64,000 nt of DNA, taken from the NCBI GenBank assembly GCA_029204225.1, contig CM055100.1:55259278-55323277 (forward strand). Reading direction: 5' to 3'. The position numbers and the translations under genes are program-made. The stretch comes from Diphasiastrum complanatum (Eukaryota; Streptophyta; Lycopodiopsida; Lycopodiales; Lycopodiaceae). The notes under the pieces are model-generated. The model was given only the letters and a program-made list of their open reading frames with translations, ran no database searches and was not told the origin of the DNA. Shown here piece by piece: positions 1 to 12,105 of the stretch. How positions within the stretch are numbered: the first letter of the stretch is position 1; each line of letters begins with the position of its first letter.

Positions 1-1436
1 ACTGCATAAAATACTCTTCCAAATCTGCATAACTACAAGATCAAGAGTAAGAAAATCCAAAGAATGCTGAACAGGATGTGGAAAGGTGAACAAACTTCAA
101 AGTGCAAATGAAGCAAGGAATTTCGGTGGCCAAGCTGCATTGCTATGGGGTCAAGCAACACAAGACAAAAGCTTGGCAATTAAAGCAATAAATAAAGATC
201 CATGGCAAAAGTAGGGGTAGAGGTTCTGTGTTGCACCAGTGAAGGAGCCAAGAGGTTTGCATCGTGTGAGTAGATGTGTCTCATGATCAGAATTTTGTGG
301 GTCATGCCCCCAGTTATACATACAGTCTGACCTCTGATGGGCTGCAGTGACCAGCTGCCTGCTGTTGGGAGACAAATGACCATGTCCAAGCAGTGCTCAG
401 GAAAATCAGCAAGCAAGGAATGAAATCTGCATTATTTCTCAAAAACTGACATCATCAAAATTTTTGACTATTTTTTATTGAGGCGTAAATAACCCTTTTA
501 TGAGTAGTAGTCCTCAAAAAACGGAGAGACTTAGAAAAATGCAGGGTTTTTGAGGATAATTCAAAGCAGGTTTCTGTGCACTAATGTCCAAGTAGCTTTG
601 TATTGCAACTGAGATGGATGTAAAGGTGACCTGCTATAGCATTTAAGCTTGGGAGAAAACGCAGTCTTGAACTTGAGTTTTGACTTGTACAACTAGAACA
701 CATCTTTATTTGATTGAAATTTGACACTATGCATTTTCTTTGTACAAAGAGAACACACCTTTATCTCATGGACATTTTGCATTTCCTTTATGGACTCATC
801 TTCTTGGAAAGCGCCTTTATTATTATGACATGTAGCCAAAATATATGACTTTCTTGCACACTTTAATATGCAATTGTGACACACAATAATGGGGCCCAGG
901 ATTGTGTTAAATGCCTTGAGGGAGCTCTCTACTTAGTGTAGAGCCTCCTACAAGGCTACAAGCCTCAAAGTTCAAATTGAATGTGTTAAAATAGCAGGCC
1001 CACTCATGTTCAAACTTCACATAGGTGGTGACGTGGTAGGGATTTAGGCCTACACCTCCCTCTGGCACGCAACTCATCTTACTCTGGCACACAACTCAAG
1101 GTGGCATTTACCTCCACCCAAAGTGATGGGTCACTAGATCCTAGGTTGTCGCCTTGCCCATCTAGATTCGAGTACTCACATGAGTGTGAGGATGTATGAG
1201 GCTCAAATCTAAACAAAATGGGTCTTGTGGGAGGATGTTCTACAATTATGGACGTGGGTTTACCTTGGAATAAAATTATACTCTCATCCATCCATTCGTG
1301 ATGGCTTAGCTTAGCTTTGTGTAGAGAGGATGAGAATGCAACCTCTGATAGAGAGAAGCGCGCGATTCATGGTCCTTGATGTCGCTCATTAGAACTTTTC
1401 AAAAACCCTAATGTGTGGGGACTATCAAGTGTTAAT
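1..1436. other. Gene-poor stretch, no recognised feature
   Basis: I see no reading frame with recognisable protein character on either strand; the longest frames are under 80 codons and lack splice or codon-bias support. Around 1067-1100 the phrase 'tctggcac(g/a)caactca' occurs twice in tandem, a small local duplication. The stretch is probably old degenerated repeat sequence. Confidence 0.5.
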
Positions 1437-2403
1437 TGGTGGGTCAAATACCCTATGAAAAACAATACGTGGGCTATGCATTTGTTCCATAAGCAAATCC
1501 TAGAACCAACTCGACCTCTTTGACAAGACGCCTTTCAAAGAAATCAAGTGCACGTATTTGTTGAGGAACTATAAACCACAATCTGAAAGTCAAAATTAAT
1601 TGAGGGAAAAAGTAGTGACAATGCACCTTGCAATCGCAGTTTTTTTTCTTTTCCAAAATTCTTAATATGAAATGACCAACAAATGGTAGTTGGAGTGATC
1701 ACCCTCCAAAAAATGACACGGGGGCCTTGCATTTGTCCCATAAGCATATTATAAATGAGCATAAGCTCTTTATGAAGGTTATTGCAAATTGGCATTCAAA
1801 TAATGGTACAAAAAATATAGTGATTGAAAATGAAAAAAAGAAAGAAAATCCTAATCGAAGAGAAAATGTGCCTATAAAGTTAAGATGGCATGTAAAGTGT
1901 TGATGGAAAAACAAGACTCATATTTTTTAAAGGGTCAAGATACTAAGGGCTTTTGACCGAACCCCCTTATCATCAACCCTTTGGGATGGTTTTGTGCCAT
2001 AATACCATAAGTAAATGTTCAACTAATCGTGAGATGTTTTTAAAGTTCTATGCACAACTTTTGTTAGATAACACAAGGAGTTTGAAATTGGGGCCTAGGC
2101 CAGGGATGTGGGCAAGATTTAGGGTTTTAGATTTCTAGAAATCGATGGGAAAGCAAATGAGTCAGGGGGGAATACCGATAAATTGACTATTGATAGAGAA
2201 TGCGTGCCAAGTGAAATACAATACATGTTTTGTGCCTTTTTAATTAATTGGTCCGTGTTTTATTTAGAGTTTTTTTAAAAAGCCGGAGGCTCTAAAGACC
2301 AACAAATGTTAGTGGAGCTGATGAACGACTGGGATACACATGTGACACGCTTCTTGTTTGTCCCATAAGCACATTGTAAAACCGAGACAATGTCTTTATA
2401 AAG
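1437..2403. repeat. Four degenerate copies of an unnamed ~95-bp repeat
   Basis: Four blocks, about 1437-1535, 1681-1781, 1957-2044 and 2302-2403, share the same order of phrases: a 'ttgtcccataagca' core preceded by an 'acgtgggcc/acacgggggcc'-type segment and followed about 30 bp later by 'ctctttataaag'. They are diverged from each other and separated by unrelated sequence. I do not recognise the family; they could be subterminal repeats of a dead transposon. Confidence 0.45.
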
Positions 2404-2409
2404 ATGGAC

Positions 2410-2580
2410 GCATTACAAAATTAGAGAAGTCAAGATTATCCAAACATAAAAATAAAATAAAAACCCTAAACCAATTTAGGGTTTCCAGTCAAAAGAATTT
2501 GTAATACAATCAAAGAAGTCAAGGTTATACAATTGATAAATAAGAACCCTAAAGCAAATTTAGGGTTTCGATTCAAAAAA
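2410..2580. repeat. Tandem duplication carrying two telomere-motif hairpins
   Basis: A unit of about 83-89 bp is present twice ('gaagtcaagattat' at 2426, 'gaagtcaaggttat' at 2515). Each copy contains a small palindrome built from CCCTAAA facing TTTAGGG: 2461-2484 (10-bp arms, 4-nt loop) and 2545-2567 (9-bp arms, 5-nt loop). CCCTAAA motifs also act as telo-box promoter elements in plants, but no downstream gene is recognisable here. Confidence 0.6.
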
Positions 2581-2870
2581 AGTTCCGCCCTAAAAGCGTT
2601 AAAATTTCGCGATTTATGTTTGAGAAAGGCGATGCTGAAACGTGGCATAAATCTAACGGGCAGGGACGCTGTGATAAAACCCATCGCTGTCAGGAAGAGA
2701 GCGTTGTTTTTGGCGTGCGTTTTGAAAAACAGGAGGAGGCGGCGCAGCCGTTGGAGCAGGACGTGCATCCCCATGTCTCCCCATGTGGCAGACAGCCCGT
2801 GGGCGGTGGTGGCGACACCACCGCATATTTCGCATATGTCGTTGTAGCACGCCTCCAAAAGTGATATTTG
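2581..2870. other. GC- and CpG-rich patch, open on both strands
   Basis: This block is clearly richer in GC and CpG than its surroundings. Overlapping frames of about 80-130 codons stay open on both strands, as expected from composition alone, and none shows a domain I recognise. It could be the 5' part of a captured gene or part of a transposon. Confidence 0.35.
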
Positions 2871-3330
2871 ACAACAACAACAATAACTAAGAAAATTGAC
2901 ATTTCAAAAACAAGGCCATGCCCAACATTTTACACTTAAAAAAATACTGGAAAGCCGACATAATGTGAGGATGGATGGAGCTAGCATTTTTGTATTGGGG
3001 AACGGATTTTTTTAGCGGCCTTTGCATCGGGGTGAAACGGTCGTCAAATTATATTAAGGCCACATTTGTTACTCGTGCAACAGGTTAAGCAATCATAAAA
3101 TCATGGTTAACTTGAGCAACCAGTGAATCTAGTGTGAAAGGTCACATGAAAAACCTCTCTCAAGTGTAAAGGATTGGCGAAGGATTTTGCATTATGGCAT
3201 AATTTTCTCTTGATGGCATGCAATATTTGGTTTTCAACTTTGTTGTGATAGCAATAAGCTATTGTGATTATTTGTTAAAAGTGCTGAAAAGAGGATGAAG
3301 GAGATGGCATGGGGATAAAGTAGCAAGTGA

Positions 3331-3486
3331 ATCATTGAGTGCTTAGTAGTAGCCTGGTCGGTGAATAATAGGGATGCTTTAGCAACATCTATGGCTATAT
3401 CGGTGGATGGAGTTCAAGCTTGTTGTGAATTGAAATTGAGAGAGATGTACAATTTGATTCAAATGTTGTTGGAGGAAAACGGTTGA
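3331..3486 (+). pseudogene. Short coding-like 3' fragment of unknown protein
   Basis: About 51 codons are open from a TGA at 3328 to a TGA stop at 3484-3486. The peptide has balanced composition and an amphipathic end (for example 'CELKLREMYNLIQMLLEENG'), unlike random AT-rich sequence. No start or upstream exon is evident. It may be the end of a transposon gene or a host gene relic; I do not recognise the family. Confidence 0.25.
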
Positions 3487-4136
3487 GTATGAAATCTAGG
3501 TTTCAAGGTTTTCGTCATTCAAAATTAATCATAGAATTTCGCGTGTTTTTTTTTCTTCCTTGAACTCATTGAAGATATATTCAACTTCATTGTTAAATCG
3601 CATGACCAACGACACTGTCAATTGTGCACACTGACGCGGGTCCACAACAAAGGGTCACCTCGTGCCAATAGGACATTGACACGTGGCACCCAAAAGACCT
3701 ATAGCTAATATTGTTGGCCAAGCCTTACCTAGTGGGCCCCACCACAGTACATTCTAAGTAGGGTAATAAGTGCGAGAGGGGCACTAGCGTCCTGCGTGTG
3801 TAAGCCCAACCCAATGAGCACACTAGTTAAATAGTTTAAGTTGTGTTCTAGTGACTTGGGCCCTAGTTGTAAATAAATAAGTTTGAGGCCCAAGTTCACA
3901 AAGTCAAGTTGAAAAATAAGAAATCTAAGTTGCACAAAGTAGAACTCACATGAATCATGTAAGTGCCCTTATGCTTTCTTAGAACCAATAGATTTAAGTT
4001 GTGTTTATTTGAAGGGCTTGGATTAGAATCTTTGTCCCAATGAATTGGCCAATGAGAGTGAAGGAGACTCACCTCTAAAATCTATAAGAGGGAGCCATTT
4101 CATTTGTATTGTATCGTCTTCCATTCTCTTCTTAAT

Positions 4137-4140
<4 letters not shown>

Positions 4141-4215
<75 letters not shown>
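4141..4215. repeat. (CT)n microsatellite
   Basis: Uninterrupted CT dinucleotide tract of 75 bp directly following 'aataaaa', within the putative 5' LTR. Translated Ser-Leu or Arg-Glu frames here are artefacts. Confidence 0.97.
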
Positions 4216-4218
<3 letters not shown>

Positions 4219-4275
4219 ACATTGGGATAGAATAGCTTTGGGTAGGTGCTCGACCCCAAGGCCTTTCTCAACCTA

Positions 4276-4377
<102 letters not shown>

Positions 4378-4507
4378 GCAGGTGAAGGCGAGGTTGCCAC
4401 TCCCAGCGATAAACCTCTATACTACATTGATGACACAACAGTGCTGAATGTCGATACAACCTCAGAAATCAAGCAGCCCGATACAGCTCAGGTGTTGGAA
4501 GCCGTCC

Positions 4508-4644
4508 CTCAGATCTGTGTTTTTTGCAAACGATTTGACAATGTTATCCGCATTACAATTTTATCCGCCGACGATCCTAAAATCATATCTGCGTTTCAAC
4601 CTAGGTCTCAGATCTGTGTTTTTTGCAAACGATTTGACAATGTT
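4508..4644. repeat. 38-bp perfect direct repeat, period 99
   Basis: Identical 38-bp copies at 4508-4545 and 4607-4644 (both start ctcagatctgtg and end gacaatgtt). The frame over this segment encodes the same 'QICVFCKRFDNV' peptide twice. This is a recent local duplication inside the interior of the putative LTR element. Confidence 0.85.
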
Positions 4645-5578
4645 GACGTCTATAGTAACAAGGTGGGATGATTGCCTACCTCAATTGACTTTCGATCCAA
4701 ATAAATCAATGGCATCCGACAGTGTTTAAGATCAATTGCCACTTGCCAGATTATACTATCATACTGCGATGATGGGTGGACTGTGGGAATCAAGATTTAT
4801 GGCATGGACCATTTCGAAATGGATTGCCAGGGCAAATAAGTGCTTCTTATCGCACAAGAAAGATTTCAATCCGGTGCGCCTGGAATTCATGGAGAAGGTG
4901 TAGTACCATTTGATCAAGGTACGACGTGAGGCTAATCAAATCCTGAAGTGAATAAATCTTGCGAGGTGTCATGGGACCGCTGCCAATTTTGGTGGGGGAT
5001 ACTATTGGAGGGTTTGCGAATCCCAAGGCAATCCTAACCCTAGTTAATAAGTGAGAGGGATTTGGCACCATGTGTGTGTAAGTCCAACCCGATGATCACA
5101 TAGAGATTTGATTAATTAGAAAGCCAAGAAAAGGAATTTAGGCCTTTTTGCGGGACTTTTAATGTCACAGGGCCTAAATGTGAAATTAGTGAATAAAATA
5201 GGAGTTCCCACCAAATTTCAATTTCAAATTGGTTCCCTCTAATTTTGAATGGATTCTCAATTCTTTTTAAATTTGAATAGCTAGGGAGGTAGAAATGGAC
5301 CAATAAGATTTTGAGGCCAAGGTCTTCCTCTCTACTATAAATAGTGACAAACTCAAGTTTGTAAAACATGTTCGCTCTTCATTTCAATACAAGCGATAGA
5401 GCCTCTTATGGAATGGATAGGGAATGTCCTTGCTCTCTATCTCTTTTCCTCCATCTCTCATGCTTTCTTTGTATTTGCTAATTATTGGATTTGAATGTTA
5501 TTGGGATTGTATGTTCTTATGTTTTTGTGAGAGAGAAAGGGAGAGAGAGAGAAGTAAGTACCTATCTTATTGTGGATT

Positions 5579-5668
5579 GTAGTGTTAATTGATTTAGGGT
5601 TAATGGATGTAGTGTTAATGCGTAGTGCTAATTTGTAGTGTTAACGGATGTTAGTGTTAATTGTGGAT
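5579..5668. repeat. Imperfect short tandem repeat (tgtagtgttaat-like)
   Basis: The phrase 'tgtagtgttaa' or close variants recurs about five times at irregular 15-25 bp spacing. No coding potential. Confidence 0.5.
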
Positions 5669-5789
5669 CATCTATGCTTGCTAGATTTGATTTATGCCAT
5701 CGCTCTCATGAAATCAAACCTCCACGTGATGACTAACTTCATCTCTTTGATGCTTGTGTGTTTTAATCTTGGGTTGAGGATAGGATAGG

Positions 5790-7570
5790 AAATCGAGCCA
5801 CTACACCATCACTCGAGAATATTAGAGTGTTTGGATGCATGGTTTATTCTCATATCCTCGAAGATCTAAGAAAGAAGTTGGATGACAAAAGCACAAAATC
5901 GATTTTCATTGGCTACTCCCTAGATCACAAGGCATACAAGCTCTACAATATGAAAATAGAAAAAAAAATTCACGAGCAGAGATGTAATTTTTGTGGACGA
6001 TCAATATATCAACCACAAGGGAAAAGCTCGAGAAATATCCGATCCAAGTATCGAAGAAATTTTCAATTCATGTATTGAAAAAGGCTCCAGGATCAAAAAC
6101 CAAAATATCGATATTGACTAAGAAAATGAGTCAGAACCTCAACGGGTCGAATCACATTAGGGGGTCAAAATTCATCCAAGTAGATCGAATCGATCTAGAC
6201 AACCTCCATCTCATTTTATAGATGAACCAAATACAGTTTCAGAGATTTTGTCTACACCTGATGTTGATCAATGGAAAGCAGCGATGGACATAGAATTCCA
6301 TTCTTTGATGGAGAATCAAACGTGGACAGTCACTGAACTGCCAAAAGATCGTTTTAGTTGATTGTTTCAAGACATCATCATTGTATTTTGGTTTGTCAAA
6401 TTTTCTATAAAACAGGTGTCTCCATGCAAATGGATATTCAAGGCGAAGTATGATGCTGAAGGGAGGCTAAATCGATACAAAGCCAGGCTAGTCGCCAAAG
6501 GCTATTCCGAGATTTCAGATCTGAACTATTCTGAGACCTTCAGCCTAGTTGTCAAGCATGATTCGATCTGACTATTACTCTCCTTTGCAGCTGCAGCAGA
6601 TCTTGAAGTCCATCAAATGGATGTCCAGACCGCTTTCCTCAACGAGACCATTGAAGAGAAAATTTTCATGTCACAACCAGAAGGATACGAATTGAGAGGT
6701 AAGCAACACCTTGTATGTAAAATTTACAAGGCACTTTATGGGCTGAAATAGTCACCCAGAGCCTGGTTCTAGAAAATAAATACATTTCTTATCGAGAATG
6801 GTTTTAATCCAAACTCAATAGACTCGAATGTCTACTACAAGTCTGTATTAATTTTTTTCATTATCATCACTCTCTATGTAGATGATACTCTACTATTCAG
6901 TAACTATCTGAATTTGATGAAGGATATGAAATGCATGCTGGCCAGAGAATACAAAATCACTGATATAGGTCCAACCCACTATTGTCTCGAAATAGAAATT
7001 TTTTGAATTCAACCCAATAGACTGATTTTTATCAACCAACAAAGATATCTCACAAACGAGCTGAAAAAAGTATGGAATGGCCAACTGCAAGCTGGACTGC
7101 TTTCCACTTGAACTTGGACTAAAGCTGTCAAAGGAACAATCTCCTCAAACTGAGGAAGAAAGAGAGGAAATGAAAAAATATATTTCACTCCATTATCGGC
7201 TCACTAATGTATGCACTGATCTGCACTCGACCCCACATTGCATATTCAATCAGTTCACTCAGCCAGTTCCTATCAGATCCAGGTCTAGCCCATTGGAAAA
7301 CACTCACAAAAGTCATGAAGTACATCCAAGCAACAAAACATCTCAGCATCTATTATGGAGGCAGCCAACCTACCAATATTCTCGAATAATATACAGATGC
7401 GGATTGGGTAGGAGATATCAATACCGGAAGATCAACTTCTAGATTTGTATTTTTATACAATCAAGGCCCAATCTCTTGGAACAGTCGACAGCAGACCTTA
7501 ATAGAATTATCATCAATCGAATCAGAGTACATTGCTGCCATGAATGCTGTGAAAAATTCAACTAGTTTAA
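5790..7570 (+). pseudogene. Copia X pol remnant: integrase C-terminus, RT, RNase H
   Basis: Degraded Ty1/copia polyprotein read across several frames. Order: the post-integrase segment with 'KLDDKSTKSIFIGYS' (about 5827-5960); reverse transcriptase beginning near 6240, with 'CKWIFKAKYDAEG', 'HQMDVQTAFLNETIEE' and the catalytic 'LYVDDTLLF' (about 6873-6899); RNase H with 'YTDADWVGD' and 'SSIESEYIAAMNAVKN' up to 7555. Many stops and shifts make it non-functional. The RNase H frame is interrupted at about 7556 by copia F and resumes at 12729 with 'NATKEAI', which proves the nesting. Its 3' LTR lies at about 12770-13238. Confidence 0.88.
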
Positions 7571-8190
7571 TCATATTTGCTACATTTGTTTATTTGGCAA
7601 ATTGAGGCCATTTTTATATTAGACTTAGAGCTTGACTTTTCAAAGTTATATTAGTCTAAATGGCATTTGAATAAATACTTTTGGAAAGTGCAAAAAATTT
7701 GGCAGTCGAGTTTGAGTAGATTCAAATTTGAAGATTGGGTACATTGAATCTAGACCCAAAAATAGTAGTGTTTACATTTTGGAGGGAAAGCCAAGTGGCC
7801 AAATAGGGATTGGACCTGTTATAAAAGAAATTAACTCGTGGAGAATCATGTCTTCTCTCTTCTCTATCTCATTTCATGGCTATATGTGGTTCTCTTGGGT
7901 TCTACTATCCATTGGTGCACTTGTGATATCTTGCAATTCTATGTGTAGAATGATCTATATTTGCTATTTTCAAGTTCACACGTGTGAAATACAGTAGGGT
8001 ACTATTTTTGTACAGAAAATAGCTTCTATTTATGTTTTGATTCATGTTTGATCAAGTTCTATTAGAGTTTGCATTCTATTTTGTGTGTAGATGCTGATTT
8101 TTCTACATGGGCAAGATTGGTGGAGTAGCTTGTTTTGTAACCAAAGATTAAAGAGATATTTTGGATCTTAGTGATCTGAAATCTTTCACA
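7571..8190 (+). repeat. Copia F 5' LTR
   Basis: Matches 12106-12728 over its length, from 't(g/c)atatttgctacat' to 'gaaatctttcaca'. It contains a TATA-like 'ttataaaaga' at about 7820. The 3' copy begins TGATATTTGC and both end in CA, as expected for LTRs; the first bases of this 5' copy have changed to TCATATT. Confidence 0.9.
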
Positions 8191-8204
8191 TGGTATCAGA
8201 CCTT
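8191..8204 (+). promoter_or_regulatory. Copia F primer-binding site (tRNA-iMet type)
   Basis: 'tggtatcagacctt' directly follows the LTR end. It differs slightly from the usual plant copia site TGGTATCAGAGC, which is complementary to the 3' end of initiator methionine tRNA. Confidence 0.85.
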
Positions 8205-8788
8205 GTATTTCAGGTTATGAAGAAGGCAATCATATCTATCAATGATTTGGTGAAGATATCAAGGCTAGAGCATGCTAGAGAGGATTCTACACCAAAATCG
8301 AGTTTCTTGCATATGTAGATTGGATCTTTTGTAGATCAAAACCCTATATAGGTTTACAATCTTGATCAATTCTAATTTCTCAGTTCACATGTTGGATTTG
8401 GCCGATTTTTGGATCATTGGATTAGCCTAAGTGGTGGCTAATAGATTGCATATCAAGTTTTCAGCATTTGCATGTAGATTTGGAATAATCAATTTTTTTG
8501 TGATTTTGTCAAAACCCTAAATTTGATTGGATCTCTAGATAGTGAGGTTGCTGGACTTCATTTGAGTGTGTTTCAATCTTAGGAAGTGGCAAAATTCATT
8601 AGATTGAGGATAGATCATATGTTGGTCAAGATTTCATGATTCTACGTGTTGATCTGCTTGGTATAAGTGCCAGAAGAGAATTGAGTAGTTTCAAATCTTT
8701 GTGATTTCTCTTTGAAAACATTTGTTGTTGTTCAAAGGAGTGCTTGTGCCTTGAAATAGGTTGAAAGAGAAGATCAGGTCATTGCTAC

Positions 8789-9695
8789 ATGGCTGCATCA
8801 AGTGGAGTCATGTTGGAAGCCAATGATAGGCTTACCTCAAGTAATTATTCATTGTGGGGAGTGAGGATGGAATCACTTCTTGAGATTAATGATGTTTTGG
8901 ATATTGTTGTAGGTTTTGAGGAGAGACCAGCAATACAACAAGATCAAGTGAGGTATGACAAGAGGGCCAAAAGGGCTCTACACATGATCAAGATAAATGT
9001 TACCAATGAGCTTCTCAAGGGAGTTGGTAAGTATACATCATCTAAGAATGTTTAGGATTCATTGAAGAAGCTTTATAAATCCAAGACTACTTTTAGAGTG
9101 TTGACTCTAAGAAGGCAAATATTTTCTTGTTTGCAAAAGAATGAAGAAAGTCCCAATACGTTTATTTTGCGAGTCAAAGCATTGAATGATGAGTTGGCTT
9201 GCATTGATGAAAGCATTAAGGAAGGAGAGCTTGTTCAAGTTATTTTTAATGGATTGTTGGATGCTCATGATAACATTGTTCAAAGTCTTGCTATTCAAAG
9301 AGCTTTGCCAAGTTTGATTGATCTTTAAAGAGATCTTGATCAATGAAGAATATAAGCTTCAAGCAAGATGTGGATCTACATCGACACTTCAAGAGGAGGC
9401 TATGTTCACAAAGGGTAAATTCAAAGGCAAAAGCAAAAGTAAGTGGTCTAAAGGGCAAGATCAAGGGGAGGATTCTTCAAGTGGCAAAAAGAAGGATAGA
9501 TCAAAGATCAAGTGCTTCTATTGTGGCATCAAAGGACACTTTGCAAGTGAGTGCTACAAGAAGAAGAGGGATCAAGGAGACAAACAAGGTAATCTTACTC
9601 TTGATCAGGATGGTTTGGATGGTCAAGATGGAAATGATGATGCTTTTTTAATGTCTTCATGTATGCTTGCTAATGATGGAGATCTAGATCCATGA
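8789..9695 (+). pseudogene. Copia F gag (nucleocapsid) with zinc knuckle
   Basis: Begins 'MAASSGVMLEANDRLTSSNY', typical of copia gag, followed by the UBN2-type helical capsid region. The knuckle 'CFYCGIKGHFASEC' (CX2CX4HX4C) lies at about 9511-9552. It is followed by a Lys/Asp-rich linker running into the protease. Breaks: a stop at 9053-9055 and a +1 shift near 9318. The protein would package element RNA in cytoplasmic virus-like particles. The frame otherwise remains clean, so inactivation is modest. Confidence 0.88.
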
Positions 9696-11000
9696 TGGAT
9701 TGATAATGGAGCAAGTTCACACATGACTTTTCACAAAGAGTACTTCAATTATTTGTTGGCATATGGAGATGACAAGAGGGTGATCTACATGGCCAATGAT
9801 GGTGAGTGTGTAATCAAACGGATTGGCACAATTCCTATTTCTCTTTATACAAATAGGAATGTTCATTTGGAGGATGTCTTGTTTATTCCATCTCTTACCA
9901 AGAATTTGCTTAGTGTGAGTCAATTGCTAAGTAAACGCCTCAAAGTTGAGTTTGATGGAGATGCTTGTATGATCAAAATGAAGGATATCTTGATTGCAAA
10001 AGGTAAAAGGCAAGGGAAGCTGTTGAAACTAGATGCTTGTGTTATTGCTAACCAAGTTGGATGTGTTGCAAGAGATCAAATACCTATTCAAGAGGTTTAT
10101 CATAAAAGGATGGGACACCTCAACTTCAAGTCATTGGAGGTAATGGCCAGAAAGCAAGTTGTGATAGGTCTTCCAATTTTCTTAAAGAGTATCAATCATA
10201 TTTGTGAGTCTTGTGCTTTGTCTAAGTCACATAAACAACCTTATGCTAGATCTACATCTAGATCTACAAAGACTTTTCAAATTGTACATTCAGATATTCA
10301 TGGAATTACTACAATTAGAAATAGTGGAGCTAAGATGTATGTAGCTTTCATTGATGATTTTAGTAGATTTTGTTGGATCTATCTACTAAAGAGCAAAGAT
10401 GAAATGTATGATGTCTTTTTTAAGTTCAATAATGCAAGGGAGAACCAATTTCCCACAAGGATCAAGTGCTTAAGGAGTGACAATGGTGGTGAGTACATAT
10501 CTACCAAGTTCAAGGCCTTTCGTGATGAGCATGGGATCAAGAGGGAGTATACAACACCAAGGACCCCACAACAAAATGGAGTGGCTGAAAGGAAGAATAG
10601 GACTTTATGTGAAAGTGCTAAAGCCATGAGGTTAAGTGCTAATCTTGATAAACCATTTTGGGATCAAGCTTCGTTGTGTGCCAGTTCCTTGTGCAATAGG
10701 TGGCCGAGTGCTATTTTGGATGGAAGAACACCTCTTGAGAAGCTATTCAAGAGGATGCCAAGTGTCAACTTTCTAAGAACTTTTGGATGCACATGCTATG
10801 TTAACATTACTCTTGATGATAGAACCAAGGAGGATCCCTCTTCAAGGAAAGGTAGTTTGGTTGGATATAGTGAGGTGAGTAAAGTCTACAAGGTTTACAT
10901 TCCTTCTACTAACAAAGTGATTGTTGGTAGAGATGTCATTTTTTATGAGGGAAACATTACAAAAGTGTCTTCAAGCATTATTGATGGTGATCTGGATTGA
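9696..11000 (+). pseudogene. Copia F protease and integrase
   Basis: Continues the gag frame after a single TGA at 9693. The aspartic protease site reads 'WIDNGASSHM' (usual DSGA is DNGA here; the catalytic Asp is kept). The GAG-pre-integrase HHCC zinc region includes 'HKRMGHL' and 'CESCALSK'. The integrase core shows 'VHSDIHG', 'LRSDNGGEY' and 'PQQNGVAERKNRTLCE', i.e. the D-D-E triad is complete. The frame stays open for 425 codons to the stop at 10998-11000. Integrase inserts the cDNA into the nuclear genome. Confidence 0.92.
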
Positions 11001-11149
11001 TCTAATTTTCTTGATGTTTATGTAAAGGATCCTATTTTAGATGGTGATGATGATGGACCTTCATCAAGTCAAAAGCCAAGGAGAACATCAAGGGAAAGAC
11101 AAATGCCTTCAAGGCTCACATATGATGAAAAGGGTAAGCAAGTAGTGTC

Positions 11150-12105
11150 TGGAGATTATGTTGCTTTCCTAACCTCTTTTGATGAACCTACAAGTGTAGA
11201 TTAATCAAGGAAAGAAGAGGAGTGGATCCAAGCAATGGATCTTGAGTATCAAGCTCTTATGAAGAATGGAACATGGAGATTGGTGGAGTTACCTATGGAC
11301 AAAAAAGCTACTGGATGTTTTCATGACTTTACAGCAAGTAATGGATCTGGAAAACAAATTTTGTTCAATGACTTTGATGGTCAAGTTGATGATCAAGAGG
11401 TTGATTTCAAAGGGCTTCAACAACACACAACGGAAGGTGGCAATTTGGAGCTAGTCAAGAGCATCAAAGGAGAGTCAATTGGCAGTAAGGTCAAAGGAGT
11501 AACAAGAAAGTGTTTTTCAAGCTTAATTTACTTGTTCTATCTCATGTTTGAGCATTTTCATGTGGATGTTTAAGCATTTTCATGTGAATGGTCAAACTAG
11601 CTACATGGGTGAGCATCATTTTGATGTTGGATTTGTACAAGCATTCTTGACTGGTTTTGTTCATGGAAATGAATCTATTGGAGGCTCATTATATCACTCA
11701 TTCATAATCATGTCATCAAGTGATGATAGCATCTTGTGGCAAGATGGAGATGTGTCATGGTGGATACATGGCACCAAAGGACAAAGAAGGAGGGGACATG
11801 CAAACAAATGTTGATCACTCACATTTATTGTTTGTTTGTTGTATTTTTCCAAAGAGTTTAAGGTTTATGATATGGAGGAATTACCTCATTTACATTCTAT
11901 GTGATTCTTTATGTCATATTGAGGTGCAATATCATTTTGTGAGGGAGCAGGTCATTGCAAAGGAGGTGGAGCTTCAACATGTGTCTTCAAGGGAATGTGT
12001 AGCTGATATCTTCACCAAAGCATTGGGGAAGGACTTGTTCATAAAGCATAGGACTTCACTTGGAGTGTTTTCAAAGTCTATGCTAAAACTAGTGAAGAGG
12101 GAGTG
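11150..12105 (+). pseudogene. Copia F deleted RT/RNase H region
   Basis: Reverse transcriptase starts normally ('FDEPTSVD', 'WIQAMDLEYQALMKNGTWRL', to about 11290) but breaks off before the conserved palm motifs; no YVDD is present. The next ~580 bp are not recognisable as RT. The extreme C-terminus of RNase H returns at about 11910-12060 ('HIEVQYHFVREQV', 'ECVADIFTKALGKD'), then the purine tract and 3' LTR. The copy could not have replicated by itself in this form. Confidence 0.8.

Noticed and set aside
2466-2858. 130-codon minus-strand frame
   Set aside because: Spans a telomere-motif hairpin and a GC-rich patch open on both strands; no domain and no homologous copy.
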